A stretch of 64,000 nt of DNA from Pleomorphomonas sp. JP5 (GCF_023721815.1 NZ_JAMDLI010000021.1:62001-126000); one strand, 5' to 3'; counted from the stretch's first letter, positions 19,459 through 28,962 are shown. Program-made: numbers and translations. The notes: generated by a model from the letters alone, not told the origin.

Positions 19459-21252
19459 TCAATCGTCGAAGTCACCGAAGCCGGGATCGGGCATTTCATC
19501 GATGAAGCCTTCGGTCCAGTCGCCGGTATCCTCGAAGGTCGCGCCACCGCCGGCGGGACCTGCCGGCAACGGCTCTGGTTCGTCTTCAAACTTGACGTCG
19601 ACGATCTCGGCCCCGGGGAACAGACGGAAGATGGCCGCGACCACCGGATCGGCCAGCGCATCGTCCACGGCTTCGCGCCGGCGGACTTCTCGCATCTCGG
19701 CAAGCGTCGGGCGCCCCTCCTCGCGGGAAATGGCGACGATCCAGCGGCGTCCGGTCCAGCCGGTCAACTTTCGGCCGATTTCACCGGCGAGACCCGGATT
19801 AGCCCCCTCGACGGGAGAGAACTCGATGCGCCCATCCTCGAAGCGGACGAGCCGGACGTGCCGCTCCAACGCAAACTTAAGACCGATGTCGCGATTGCTT
19901 TCGGCCAGCGCCACCACCGCCTCGAAACTGTCGAGACGTGGACCGGCCGCAAGCTCGGGTTCGGCGCGACGGGCGACGGCTCCGCCAAATCCGTGGGCGC
20001 TACGCGCGCGCGCTCCATCTCCTCCGCCCGGGAGACCGCCCCCCGGCGGGTTCATCCCAGGAAAGCTACCTTCCCTCAGCATCTTTAACGCTTCGTCAGG
20101 CGTCGGTAGATCGGCAGCGTAGGCGAGCCGGACCAGCACCATCTCGGCGGCCGGCAGCGGCCGTGGCGCCGTCTGCACCTCCTGGATGCCCTTGAGCAGC
20201 AACTGCCAAGCGCGGGAGAGAATGCGCACCGAAAGCTTCTCGGCGAAGTCGCGACCACGCGTCCGCTCGGCTTCGGTCAGCGACAGGTCGGTCGCCCCTT
20301 CGGGCAGATGCTTGAGGCGCGTCACCAAATGCACGAAAGCGGCGAGATCGGACAGCACCGCCGCCGGATCGGCGCCCGTATCGTATTGGTCGGCCAGAAT
20401 CGAAAGCGCGCCGGCGACGTCGCCCTTCATCACCGCCTCGAAGAGGTCGACCACGCGCACCCGGTCGGCGAGGCCGAGCATGCCGCGAACCGCATCGGCC
20501 GAGACGTGGCCGCCGCCGTGGGCGATCGCCTGGTCGAGAATGGTCAGGCTGTCGCGCACAGACCCCTCGGCGGCGCGGGCGATCAGCGCCACGGCTTCAG
20601 GGTCGGCGGTAACCTTTTCCGAAGCGATGATGCGCTCGATATGAGCGGCAAGCTCGCCGGTCGGCACGCGACGCAAGTCGAAGCGCTGGCAGCGCGACAG
20701 AACCGTGATCGGTACCTTGCGGATTTCGGTGGTGGCGAAGACGAACTTCACATGCTCCGGCGGCTCTTCCAACGTCTTCAGAAGCGCGTTGAATGCCTGC
20801 GTCGACAGCATGTGCACTTCGTCGATGATGTAGACCTTGTAGCGGGCCGACACCGGTTTGTAGCGAGCCGCCTCGATGATGTCGCGCACGTCGTCGACGC
20901 CGGTATGCGAGGCGGCGTCCATCTCGATGACGTCGACGTGCCGCCCCTCCATGATGGCGCGACAGTGGGTGCCCTCGCGATCCATGTGCACGGTGGGTCG
21001 GTCGATCTCGCCTGGAATCTCATAGTTGAGGGCGCGGGCGAGAATGCGGGCAGTGGTGGTCTTGCCGACGCCGCGAACGCCGGTCAGCATCCACCCTTGC
21101 GCGATACGACCAGTGTCGAAGGCGTTCTCGAGCGTGCGCACCATGGCGCCGTGGCCGATCAGGTCGGCAAAGCTCTGAGGGCGATACTTGCGGGCAAGAA
21201 CCCTGTAGGGCGAGGCGGCCGTCTGATCGGCAGGCGTCAGAGTGTCCGGCAT
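19459..21252 (-). CDS. dnaX: DNA polymerase III subunits gamma and tau
   Basis: A 597-residue clamp-loader ATPase. Walker A is in LTGVRGVGKTTTARIL, Walker B in YIIDEVHMLS, the sensor in FATTEIRKVPITVLSRCQRF, and the arginine region in GSVRDSLTILDQ. The C-terminal third is a tau-like extension. The zinc module that has four Cys in E. coli keeps only one here (EGTHCRAIMEG), a loss I believe is common in this bacterial order. ATG at 21252 is chosen; the reading to 21408 runs through the SRP RNA. I saw no clear A-rich frameshift site, so gamma production by slippage is unproven. Confidence 0.95.
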   Translation of the reverse strand: MPDTLTPADQTAASPYRVLARKYRPQSFADLIGHGAMVRTLENAFDTGRIAQGWMLTGVRGVGKTTTARILARALNYEIPGEIDRPTVHMDREGTHCRAIMEGRHVDVIEMDAASHTGVDDVRDIIEAARYKPVSARYKVYIIDEVHMLSTQAFNALLKTLEEPPEHVKFVFATTEIRKVPITVLSRCQRFDLRRVPTGELAAHIERIIASEKVTADPEAVALIARAAEGSVRDSLTILDQAIAHGGGHVSADAVRGMLGLADRVRVVDLFEAVMKGDVAGALSILADQYDTGADPAAVLSDLAAFVHLVTRLKHLPEGATDLSLTEAERTRGRDFAEKLSVRILSRAWQLLLKGIQEVQTAPRPLPAAEMVLVRLAYAADLPTPDEALKMLREGSFPGMNPPGGGLPGGGDGARARSAHGFGGAVARRAEPELAAGPRLDSFEAVVALAESNRDIGLKFALERHVRLVRFEDGRIEFSPVEGANPGLAGEIGRKLTGWTGRRWIVAISREEGRPTLAEMREVRRREAVDDALADPVVAAIFRLFPGAEIVDVKFEDEPEPLPAGPAGGGATFEDTGDWTEGFIDEMPDPGFGDFDD

Positions 21253-21274
21253 GCTCGCAACCTGGGAAAAGAAG

Positions 21275-21378
21275 GGTGGGAGGCCGACGAGTGACCCGAG
21301 CCGAGGCTCGTTGGGGCTGCTTCCTTCCGGACCTGACCCGGTTGGCGAGTGGTTCGTCCACTGCCAACCTCCCGAGCC
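21275..21378 (-). ncRNA. ffs: Bacterial small signal recognition particle RNA (4.5S)
   Basis: The minus strand contains the near-universal SRP core GTCAGGTCCGGAAGGAAGCA, with the paired segments CGCCAACCGG before it. The ends pair (5' GGGAGG with 3' CCTCCC), giving a rod of about 100 nucleotides. It lies just upstream of dnaX, its usual place in alphaproteobacteria. The RNA binds Ffh and targets nascent membrane proteins. Ends are accurate to a few bases; the promoter geometry suggests a 5' end near 21373. Confidence 0.95.
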
Positions 21379-21379
21379 A

Positions 21380-21408
21380 CATATCGCGGTGTTGCCGGCA
21401 AAATGCAA
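21380..21408 (-). promoter_or_regulatory. Likely promoter of the SRP RNA
   Basis: On the minus strand TTGCAT (21408-21403) and GATATG (21385-21380) are separated by 17 bases. A start about seven bases later falls on the GGGAGG that begins the RNA stem. Confidence 0.6.
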
Positions 21409-21587
21409 GAGGCGGATTTCACAGAAGCCTATCTTCCCATCCCAACAACCGCGCGCTCAAACGCCATTTTCGCCGCGATCGTCCTTTGTCCAGGAGGACT
21501 CGAAAAGCATGCGGTCTCGCGAAACCATTGCCTTCGTGCCGCAATGATGAAAATTTCAGGGCGTTTTCAAATGCGCGGGGACGCCCA

Positions 21588-23465
21588 ATGATTCGACCTT
21601 TTGCCCTGAGCTTCCCTGGCCGGCTCCACATCGCCGTCCTCTCCGTTCTCCTGCCGCTTCTGGCCAGTACGGCGGTGCGGGCCGAAGAACCGGAGTGGCG
21701 AACCGCGACGACGCTGGGCGGCGAACCGCACTATGCCGCCGATTTCGCCCACTTCGATTACGTCAACCCCGACGCTCCCAAAGGGGGCGAGGCGCGGTTC
21801 GGCGTCGAAGGCAACTTCGACAGCACCAACCTCTTTCTCGGCACCAAGGGAACTCCGGCCACCTCGGTCGCCTCCGCTTACGAGTCGCTTTTCACGGCGT
21901 CGTTGGACGAGCTGGACATTTCCGCCACCTATCCGCTTCTGGCCGACGCGATGCGTTACCCCAGCGATTTCGCCTGGGCGGAGTATCGGCTCGATCCGAA
22001 GGCGCGCTGGCAGGACGGCGAGCCTGTGACGGTCGACGACGTCATCTGGTCGTTCGACACGCTGAAGGAGATCTACCCTCTTTTTGGCAGCTACTACAGT
22101 CATGTGACGAAGGCCGAGGCGACCGACGACCGGGTCGTCCGGTTCACATTCGATGCGCCAGGCAACCGTGAGCTGCCGCATATTCTCGGGCAGCTCTACG
22201 TGCTTCCCAAGCACTGGTGGCAGGGCAAGGACGCCTCGGGAAAGCAGCGCAACATTCGCGAGACGACTTTGGAGCCGCCGCTCGGCTCAGGCCCTTACAA
22301 GGTGACGGCCGTCGACCCTGGCCGGCGCGTCACACTGGTTCGAGATCCCGACTATTGGGGAGCGAAGTTGCCGGTCTCCATCGGGTCCAACAACTTCGAC
22401 CGCCTGATCTATGACTATTACGTCGACCCAACGGTGCTGATGGAGGCCTTCAAGGCCGACAAGTACGATTTCCGTGCCGAACGCTCGGCCAAGATGTGGG
22501 CAACCGGCTACGACTTCCCGGCGAAAAACGAAGGCAAGGTCGTGACCATGACCTTCCCGCGCAACGCCTCGGGCGTCATGCAGGCGCTCGTGCCAAACCT
22601 GCGCCTGGCAAAGTATCAGGACGCGCGTGTTCGTCGGGCGCTCAATCTCGCCTTCGACTACGAGACGCTGAAGCGAACGGTTTTCTTCAATCTCTACGAC
22701 CGTATCGACAGTTTCTACTTCGGGACCGAGCTGGCTGCCAAGAACCTGCCGAGTCCAGGCGAGCTGTCGCTCCTGGAACCACTGCGCGACAAGTTGCCGC
22801 CCGCGGTGTTCACCACCCCATACGCCAACCCGGTTGGAGGTACGCCCGAGGCGGTGCGCGAGAACCTCCAGCAGGCGGTCGCGCTGTTCGCCGAAGCCGG
22901 CTGGACTATCCGGGACGGCAAGATGCGCAATGCCAAGGGGGAGCCCTTCCGTATCGAGTACCTCACCTTCAGCTCGCTCGACGAACGCTACATCTCCCCC
23001 TTTGCCAAGGCACTGGGTCGCATCGGCATCGACCTTGACCTGCGCCTCGTCGACGATGCCCAGTACCTGAACCGCACGCGGAGTTTCGATTTCGACATGA
23101 CGGTCGATGTCTGGGGCCAATCGCTGTCGCCGGGTAACGAGCAGCGCGAGATGTGGGGATCGAAGGCGGCCGACCTGCCCGGCTCGCGTAATACCGCCGG
23201 CATCAAGAATCCGGCCGTCGACGCACTGATCGAAAAGGTGATCTACGCCGAGAACCGGGAAGCGCTCGTGACCGCGACGCGCGCACTCGACAGGGTGCTG
23301 CTTGCGGGCAACTACGTCATCCCGCTCTTCTATTCGAAGAACAGCTTCTACGCCTACTGGAAGCGCTTCGGCCATCCGGAGGCCCTGCCGAAATACTCCG
23401 TCGGCTTCCCCGATGTCTGGTGGTACGACCCAGCCGTGGCTTCGGCGGCCGGCCTTTCCCGCTGA
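21588..23465 (+). CDS. yejA: Peptide ABC transporter substrate-binding protein (YejA-like)
   Basis: A 625-residue periplasmic binding protein of solute-binding family 5. A signal peptide is evident (hydrophobic IAVLSVLLPLLASTAVRA, cleavage after VRA near residue 32). The mature start EEPEWRTATTLGGEPHYAADF and FDYVNPDAPKGGEARF are characteristic of YejA, which binds oligopeptides such as microcin C. ATG 21588 is chosen because it directly precedes the signal peptide. It is the first gene of a tightly packed yejABEF operon. In Sinorhizobium the orthologous system affects sensitivity to host antimicrobial peptides. Confidence 0.93.
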   Translation: MIRPFALSFPGRLHIAVLSVLLPLLASTAVRAEEPEWRTATTLGGEPHYAADFAHFDYVNPDAPKGGEARFGVEGNFDSTNLFLGTKGTPATSVASAYESLFTASLDELDISATYPLLADAMRYPSDFAWAEYRLDPKARWQDGEPVTVDDVIWSFDTLKEIYPLFGSYYSHVTKAEATDDRVVRFTFDAPGNRELPHILGQLYVLPKHWWQGKDASGKQRNIRETTLEPPLGSGPYKVTAVDPGRRVTLVRDPDYWGAKLPVSIGSNNFDRLIYDYYVDPTVLMEAFKADKYDFRAERSAKMWATGYDFPAKNEGKVVTMTFPRNASGVMQALVPNLRLAKYQDARVRRALNLAFDYETLKRTVFFNLYDRIDSFYFGTELAAKNLPSPGELSLLEPLRDKLPPAVFTTPYANPVGGTPEAVRENLQQAVALFAEAGWTIRDGKMRNAKGEPFRIEYLTFSSLDERYISPFAKALGRIGIDLDLRLVDDAQYLNRTRSFDFDMTVDVWGQSLSPGNEQREMWGSKAADLPGSRNTAGIKNPAVDALIEKVIYAENREALVTATRALDRVLLAGNYVIPLFYSKNSFYAYWKRFGHPEALPKYSVGFPDVWWYDPAVASAAGLSR

Positions 23466-23490
23466 CGACGTCGAGACGAGGTTCCGCTTC

Positions 23491-24597
23491 ATGGCAGGCT
23501 ACATTCTCAGACGCCTCCTCCTGATGATTCCGACGCTGATCGGCATCATGGCCATCAACTTCGCCGTCGTGCAGTTCGCCCCCGGCGGGCCGGTGGAGAA
23601 GGTGATCGCCAAGCTGCAGGGCACCGACATCGGCGCCACCGATCGCTTCACAGGCGCCGGCGCCGACCTCGGGGGACAGTCGCCCGACCAGATGTCGGGC
23701 GAGGCGATCACCTCGAAATATCGCGGAGCACAAGGGCTCGACCCCGAGTTCATCAAGAAGCTCGAGAAAGAGTTCGGCTTCGACAAGCCGCCGCTCGAAC
23801 GCTTCGGCCTGATGCTGTGGAACTATGCCCGCTTCGATTTCGGCGAGAGCTATTTCCGCTCCATTTCGGTGATCGACCTCATCAAGGAAAAGCTGCCGGT
23901 CTCGATCTCGCTCGGCCTCTGGATGACGCTTCTTTCCTACGGCATCTCCATTCCGCTCGGCATCGCCAAGGCCGTGCGCGACGGTTCGCGCTTCGACGTC
24001 TGGACGTCCTTCGTCATTGCCGTCGGCTATGCCGTTCCGAGCTTCCTGTTCGGCATCCTGCTCATCGTGCTGTTCGCAGGCGGGTCGTTCTGGTCGATCT
24101 TCCCCCTGCGCGGGCTGACATCCGAGGGCTGGAGCGCCATGGCCTGGCCCGAGCGCATCCTGGACTATTTCTGGCACATGGCCTTGCCCCTGCTCGCCAT
24201 GGCAACGCACGCCTTCGCCACAACGACGCTGCTGGTCAAGAACTCCTTCCTCGACGAGATCCGCAAACAGTATGTGCTGACGGCGCGCATGAAGGGCCTT
24301 TCGGAGCGAAAGGTGCTGTATGGCCACGTGTTCCGCAACGCCATGCTGATCGTCATCGCCGGCTTCCCAGGCGCCTTCATCGCCTCCTTCTTTGCCGGAT
24401 CGCTGCTGATCGAGACGATCTTCTCGCTCGACGGTCTCGGGCTGCTGTCCTTCGAATCGGTGATCAATCGCGACTATGCCGTCGTGTTCGCGACCCTTTA
24501 CGTCTTCTCGCTGATGGGCCTCGTCATCAACATCCTCTCAGACCTCACCTACATGTGGATCGATCCGCGCATCGATTTCGAGAGCCGGGAGGTATGA
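23491..24597 (+). CDS. yejB: Peptide ABC transporter permease (YejB-like)
   Basis: A 368-residue inner-membrane permease with an N-terminal anchor helix (LRRLLLMIPTLIGIMAINFA), a periplasmic loop with GLDPEFIKKLEKEFGFDKP, and five further helices. The permease EAA loop is visible in YVLTARMKGLSERKVLYGH. Length and loop fit YejB better than DppB/OppB. It follows yejA by 25 bases and its stop overlaps the next ATG. Confidence 0.94.
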   Translation: MAGYILRRLLLMIPTLIGIMAINFAVVQFAPGGPVEKVIAKLQGTDIGATDRFTGAGADLGGQSPDQMSGEAITSKYRGAQGLDPEFIKKLEKEFGFDKPPLERFGLMLWNYARFDFGESYFRSISVIDLIKEKLPVSISLGLWMTLLSYGISIPLGIAKAVRDGSRFDVWTSFVIAVGYAVPSFLFGILLIVLFAGGSFWSIFPLRGLTSEGWSAMAWPERILDYFWHMALPLLAMATHAFATTTLLVKNSFLDEIRKQYVLTARMKGLSERKVLYGHVFRNAMLIVIAGFPGAFIASFFAGSLLIETIFSLDGLGLLSFESVINRDYAVVFATLYVFSLMGLVINILSDLTYMWIDPRIDFESREV

Positions 24598-25724
24598 CGT
24601 CCATGAACGCCCTTCCCGCAGCAAGGCGCCCCTGGCTATCGCCCGTCAACCGTCGCAGATGGCAGAATTTCAAGGCCAACCGCCGGGGCTGGTGGTCCTT
24701 CTGGATCTTTCTGGTGTTGTTCGTGGCGACGCTTCTGTCCAACGTCATCGCCAACGACCGGCCTATCGTCGTCTCCTACAAGGGCGAGATCCTGTTCCCG
24801 GTGCTGGTCGACTACCCGGAGGAAAAGTTCGGCGGCTTCCTCGCGATCACCAATTATCGGGATCCCTTCAATCGCGACGAGATCGAGAGCAACGGCTGGA
24901 TGCTCTGGCCGCCAATCCGCTATTCCTTCGACACGCCCAACACCGACGCGCCGACGCCAGCGCCCTCGCCGCCCGCCTTCCTGCTGTCACCTGCCGAGCG
25001 CTGCTCCGCTTATGCCGAAGGCGTGAACGACAGGGAGTGCGTGTTCGGCAACATGAACTGGCTCGGAACCGACGATCAGGGTCGCGACGTCGTTGCCCGC
25101 GCCCTCTATGGCTTCCGCATCTCCGTTCTGTTCGGTCTGACGCTGGCTGTGGTTTCCTCGTTCGTCGGCATCGCCATCGGCGCCGTGCAAGGCTACTACG
25201 GTGGCCTCACCGACCTCCTGATGCAGCGCTTCATCGAGATCTGGAACGCTGTGCCGACGCTCTATCTCCTGATCATCGTCTCCTCGGTGATCGCGCCGTC
25301 CTTCCTGGTGCTGCTGTTGATCCTGCTCGCCTTCTCATGGACGCATCTCGTCGGCGTCGTGCGCGCCGAGTTCCTGAGAGCCCGCAATTTTGAGTTCGTG
25401 CGCGCGGCGCGGGCGCTCGGCGTCGGCAATCTGACCATCATGTGGCGGCACCTTCTGCCCAACGCGATGGTGGCGACGCTGACCTTCCTGCCCTTCATCC
25501 TCAATGGCTCCATCACGACCTTGACGTCGCTCGACTATCTCGGCTTTGGGCTGCCGGCGGGCTACCCGTCTCTTGGAGAACTGCTCCGCCAAGGCAAGAC
25601 CAACGTTTTCGCGCCCTGGCTCGGCATCACCGGCTTCTGTGTGGTCGCCGTCATGCTGAGTTTGCTGATCTTCATCGGCGAGGCGGTGCGCGACGCCTTC
25701 GATCCACGCAAGACGTTCGAGTGA
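24594..25724 (+). CDS. yejE: Peptide ABC transporter permease (YejE-like)
   Basis: A 376-residue permease partner of YejB. The N-terminus has the typical RRRWQNFKANRRGWWSFWIF anchor, then a long periplasmic insert (PFNRDEIESNGWMLWPPIRY) that is a YejE hallmark, then NWLGTDDQGRDVVAR before the permease core. The EAA loop is FVRAARALGVGNLTIMWRH. ATG at 24594 overlaps the yejB stop by four bases (ATGA), indicating translational coupling. Confidence 0.94.
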   Translation: MTSMNALPAARRPWLSPVNRRRWQNFKANRRGWWSFWIFLVLFVATLLSNVIANDRPIVVSYKGEILFPVLVDYPEEKFGGFLAITNYRDPFNRDEIESNGWMLWPPIRYSFDTPNTDAPTPAPSPPAFLLSPAERCSAYAEGVNDRECVFGNMNWLGTDDQGRDVVARALYGFRISVLFGLTLAVVSSFVGIAIGAVQGYYGGLTDLLMQRFIEIWNAVPTLYLLIIVSSVIAPSFLVLLLILLAFSWTHLVGVVRAEFLRARNFEFVRAARALGVGNLTIMWRHLLPNAMVATLTFLPFILNGSITTLTSLDYLGFGLPAGYPSLGELLRQGKTNVFAPWLGITGFCVVAVMLSLLIFIGEAVRDAFDPRKTFE

Positions 25725-25732
25725 GGCCTGCC

Positions 25733-27373
25733 ATGACTGATACCACCGGCGGCACCCTCCTCTCCGTCCGCAACCTCTCCGTCGCATTTCGCCACGAGCA
25801 TGGCGAAATGCTTGCCGCCTCCGGCGTTTCCTTCGATCTGGAGAAGGGCCGGACGCTGGCCGTCGTCGGCGAAAGCGGCTCGGGCAAGTCGGTGACGGCC
25901 CTGTCGATCGTTCGCCTGCTGCCCTACCCGGCCGCCCGGCATCCCTCCGGCGAGATCCTCTACAAGGGACGCGACCTCCTGAAAGCGGACGAAGCTGAGC
26001 TCAGGAAGATCCGTGGCGCGGACATCACCATGGTATTTCAGGAGCCGATGACCTCGCTCAACCCGCTGCAATCGATCGAGCGGCAGATCGGCGAGATCCT
26101 GAAACTGCACGGCGCCAGCGGCGACGCCAACGTGCGCCGTCGGGTGATCGAACTGTTGAACGAAGTCGGCATTCCTGATCCGGAGACCCGGCTTTCGGCC
26201 TATCCGCACCAGCTTTCCGGCGGCCAGCGCCAGCGGGTGATGATCGCCATGGCGCTCGCCAACGCGCCCGACCTCCTGATCGCAGACGAACCAACCACCG
26301 CCCTCGATGTCACCGTTCAGGCACAGATCCTGACCCTGTTGAAGACGCTGCAGGCACGGCACGGCATGGCCATCCTGTTCATCACCCATGACCTCGGCAT
26401 CGTCGAGCGCTTTGCCGACGACGTGGTGGTGATGACTGGTGGCGAGGTGGTCGAGGCCGGGCCGACGGCGGAGGTGTTCGCCGCGCCGCGGCACGCCTAT
26501 ACGCGCCACCTGATGGCGGCGGCGCCAAAGGGCGAGCCACCGGCTGCCTCGCTGGAGGCTCCGGTCATCGTCGAAGCCGAGCAACTGCGTGTCTGGTTCC
26601 CGATCAAGGCCGGGTTCCTTCGCCGCACCGTCGGCCACGTCAAGGCGGTCGATGGCGTCGACCTCAAGCTGCGGGCCGGTCAAACGCTGGGCGTGGTCGG
26701 CGAAAGCGGCTCGGGCAAGACGACGCTCGGCCTTGCTCTTCTTCGCCTCATTTCCTCCCAGGGGCCCATCGTGGTGCTTGGCCGCCGCATCGACGAGCTT
26801 GATTCCCGTGCCATGCGGCCGCTCAGGCGCGACGTACAAGCCGTCTTCCAGGATCCCTACGGCTCACTCTCTCCGCGCATGACGGTGGCCGACATCGTCG
26901 GAGAGGGGCTTTCCGTGCATGAACCGGCCCTCACCCCGTTGGCTCGCGATGCCCGTGTCGTGGAGGCCCTCACCGAGGTCGGCCTCGACCCCGAAACGCG
27001 CCACCGCTACCCACACGAGTTCTCCGGCGGGCAGCGCCAGCGCATCGCCATCGCTCGCGCCATGGTACTGAAACCCAAGTTCGTCATGCTCGACGAACCT
27101 ACTTCGGCCCTCGACATGAGTGTCCAGGCCCAGGTGGTCGATCTCTTGCGTGACCTGCAGGCGCGGCATGGCCTTGCCTACATGTTCATTTCCCACGATC
27201 TGAAGGTGGTAAGGGCGTTGGCCAACGATCTCATCGTCATGAAAGCGGGAAAGGTGGTGGAGGCGGGACCGGCCACCGAGGTGTTTGCGGCGCCGAAGGA
27301 GCCCTACACCCAGGCACTGCTGGCCGCGGCGTTCCGTCTGGAGGCCGTAACCGGCGCGGTCACGGAACCCTAG
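25733..27373 (+). CDS. yejF: Peptide ABC transporter duplicated ATP-binding protein (YejF-like)
   Basis: A 546-residue protein with two fused nucleotide-binding domains. Domain 1 has Walker A GESGSGKS, signature LSGGQRQRV and Walker [13 protein letters not shown]; domain 2 has [18 protein letters not shown] and [11 protein letters not shown]. The fused form is typical of YejF and DppDF-like importers and energises uptake through YejBE. It starts eight bases after yejE and ends the operon. Confidence 0.95.
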   Translation: MTDTTGGTLLSVRNLSVAFRHEHGEMLAASGVSFDLEKGRTLAVVGESGSGKSVTALSIVRLLPYPAARHPSGEILYKGRDLLKADEAELRKIRGADITMVFQEPMTSLNPLQSIERQIGEILKLHGASGDANVRRRVIELLNEVGIPDPETRLSAYPHQLSGGQRQRVMIAMALANAPDLLIADEPTTALDVTVQAQILTLLKTLQARHGMAILFITHDLGIVERFADDVVVMTGGEVVEAGPTAEVFAAPRHAYTRHLMAAAPKGEPPAASLEAPVIVEAEQLRVWFPIKAGFLRRTVGHVKAVDGVDLKLRAGQTLGVVGESGSGKTTLGLALLRLISSQGPIVVLGRRIDELDSRAMRPLRRDVQAVFQDPYGSLSPRMTVADIVGEGLSVHEPALTPLARDARVVEALTEVGLDPETRHRYPHEFSGGQRQRIAIARAMVLKPKFVMLDEPTSALDMSVQAQVVDLLRDLQARHGLAYMFISHDLKVVRALANDLIVMKAGKVVEAGPATEVFAAPKEPYTQALLAAAFRLEAVTGAVTEP

Positions 27374-27442
27374 CCCCCCCCCTTGCAAAGGCTGGCACCG
27401 ACGCCGTATCAGAGTTGTGTAAAAACAAAGGGATAGCATGTT

Positions 27443-27536
27443 GGCGAACCAGGTTTCGCCGGGCCTGCTCCAGTGGAGCTTATGACCGAGACATTTGCTC
27501 TGAGGCTTGTGTCACGCGGACGCAAATGTCTCGGTC
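27443..27536. repeat. Cluster of three hairpins between yejF and the DUF1284 gene
   Basis: Three inverted repeats follow one another: GGCGAA/TTCGCC (27443-27448, 27455-27460), GCTCCA/TGGAGC (27467-27472, 27474-27479), and a perfect 15-base arm GACCGAGACATTTGC (27484-27498) with its complement at 27522-27536. The genes on either side converge, so a bidirectional terminator is the plainest reading, but no T-run follows. A small structured RNA or palindromic repeat element is possible. Confidence 0.5.
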
Positions 27537-27542
27537 GAACCA

Positions 27543-27995
27543 CTAGGCTGGGTCGAGTGCCGACCGGAACAGTGTCCCCTTGTAGCCGCCAGCGGCAATG
27601 TCGCGACAAAGCGGTTGCCATTCGCAAAGAGCGCAAGCCGCTTCAAACGCACCGTCGTGGTAAGCGGACCGAAAGCGTGCCCGAAGCCGTTCGTCGAGAA
27701 CGAGACGATCGCCGGGCTTGAGCGGTCTGTCGAGCAGCTTGGAAACAAGGGAAAGTGCTCGCCGGTCACGCTCGGGCACCGTTGCCTCGTGGCAGTGGGG
27801 ATGCTCCTCGGTACGGCAAAGAGGCTCGCAGATATCGTCGGGGCCTTCGACAATCTCGGCGATCGAGCCAGCAACGAGCCTGGCGGCGGTGGCCGTCATT
27901 CCAGCCACGAACTCCGGCGAATAGCCGAGCCCCTTGTAGGTCAGGAGGCAAAGGAGGTGATGCCCCCTTAGCCTGACCGTGTTCTCATCGACCAC
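27543..27995 (-). CDS. DUF1284 domain protein
   Basis: A 150-residue Cys-rich cytoplasmic protein. VRLRGHHLLCLLTYKGLGYS followed by EIVEGPDDIC and the later C, H and C ligands (CRTEEHPHC, CALCEWQPLC) fit the DUF1284 family. The spacing of Cys and His suggests a metal or iron-sulfur site, but no function is established. It lies downstream of gcrA on the same strand with only nine bases between, and converges with yejF. Confidence 0.85.
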   Translation of the reverse strand: MVDENTVRLRGHHLLCLLTYKGLGYSPEFVAGMTATAARLVAGSIAEIVEGPDDICEPLCRTEEHPHCHEATVPERDRRALSLVSKLLDRPLKPGDRLVLDERLRARFRSAYHDGAFEAACALCEWQPLCRDIAAGGYKGTLFRSALDPA

Positions 27996-28004
27996 GACCG
28001 ACGA

Positions 28005-28553
28005 TCAGCCGGCCGCCTTGCGATCGCGCTCGCGGCGGCGCTCGGCCGACGGCTGGTAGGCGATCCGGGCATGGAAGGCGCAATAGGGGATACCGACCTC
28101 CGACTTGCGGCCGCAGAAGAAGAAGTCCGGCTTGCCGGGGTCGCCCACCGGCCACTTGCAGGTGCTCTCGGTCAAGGAAAGGATGGTCACCTTTTCGAAC
28201 ACCGGCGGTTCGATCTCGGTGACCGGAGCCATTGCCAATGCCTCTTCGGCCTGGGAGTCCGCCTTGAGAGCCGTGGCGCCAATCGTGATCGGACGAACAG
28301 GCGCCGTCGGCCGGCTCGCCGGCTGGGCTTGGGCAACCGGACGACTGGCTGATTTGACGCGCGGCGGAGCGGCAACAGTCGGGCGTGCCGGCTGTACCTG
28401 CGGCTTCGACCGGCCCGACAATCCCAGCCGGTGCACTTTGCCGATCACCGCGTTTCGTGTCACGGCGCCGAGTTCAGCCGCGATCTGGCTGGCGCTCAAC
28501 CCTTCAGACCAGAGCGTCTTGAGGCGCTCGACACGTTCGTCGGTCCAGGACAT
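28005..28553 (-). CDS. gcrA: GcrA cell-cycle regulator
   Basis: A 182-residue alphaproteobacterial transcription factor that binds sigma-70 RNA polymerase at promoters carrying CcrM-methylated GANTC sites. The N-terminal helix-turn-helix (MSWTDERVERLKTLWSEG, then TRNAVIGKVHRLGLSGR) is diagnostic. A Pro/Ala-rich linker of about 90 residues follows, and the C-terminal module (STCKWPVGDPGKPDFFFCGR, PYCAFHARIAYQ) is the sigma-interacting part. ATG 28553 begins at MSW, the universal family start, and AGAGGATGAG precedes it. GANTC sites lie upstream at 28730 and 28812. Confidence 0.96.
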   Translation of the reverse strand: MSWTDERVERLKTLWSEGLSASQIAAELGAVTRNAVIGKVHRLGLSGRSKPQVQPARPTVAAPPRVKSASRPVAQAQPASRPTAPVRPITIGATALKADSQAEEALAMAPVTEIEPPVFEKVTILSLTESTCKWPVGDPGKPDFFFCGRKSEVGIPYCAFHARIAYQPSAERRRERDRKAAG

Positions 28554-28876
28554 CTTCTCATCCTCTCTTCGCCGCATCACCCGGGGAATCCCTAGGGACA
28601 CGCCCGGTCCACCTATTGGTCCGGCAACGCAAAACACATGCGATTGTATCGCTGAAGCGTCCCGCCACGATATCTCGTGGCGACGACATCTAGGCTACAA
28701 TGGGCATTCTCTCCGGCGCAATGACCACTGAGTCACGCCCTGCGGCGCTTTACGACTTTTCAACAAATATCGTGGCGCCGGCGTTTCCGTTCAACCGCCA
28801 TCTCTCCATCTGATTCGCTCGAGCCGGAAATGCCTGTCGGACTGCTTCAATTTCGGGCGGTCAAAGCTCAAAAACC

Positions 28877-28907
28877 TTGACAGATCCGGCGTTTCCCGTG
28901 GTATAGA
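28877..28907 (+). promoter_or_regulatory. Candidate promoter upstream of argD
   Basis: TTGACA (28877-28882) and TATAGA (28902-28907) are separated by 19 bases, somewhat longer than the usual 17. Transcription would start near 28914, about 120 bases before the argD ATG. Confidence 0.6.
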
Positions 28908-28920
28908 GCCGCCTTGCGAG

Positions 28921-28962
28921 AGGCCGCGCCGCCGAGATGCCGGGGGCGCGGCCTGCTTTTTT
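28921..28962 (+). terminator. Intrinsic terminator in the argD leader
   Basis: AGGCCGCGCC (28921-28930) pairs perfectly with GGCGCGGCCT (28945-28954) around a 14-base loop, followed by GC and six T (28957-28962). It begins within about ten bases of the predicted start of transcription. The only upstream neighbour, gcrA, runs the other way, so it cannot be ending a neighbouring gene. Confidence 0.75.

Noticed and set aside
19459-21252. Programmed frameshift site in dnaX
   Set aside because: I found no convincing A-rich slippery sequence followed by a stem-loop.
21588-27373. yejABEF as a new toxin-uptake system
   Set aside because: All four genes are standard members of a known importer in their standard order.
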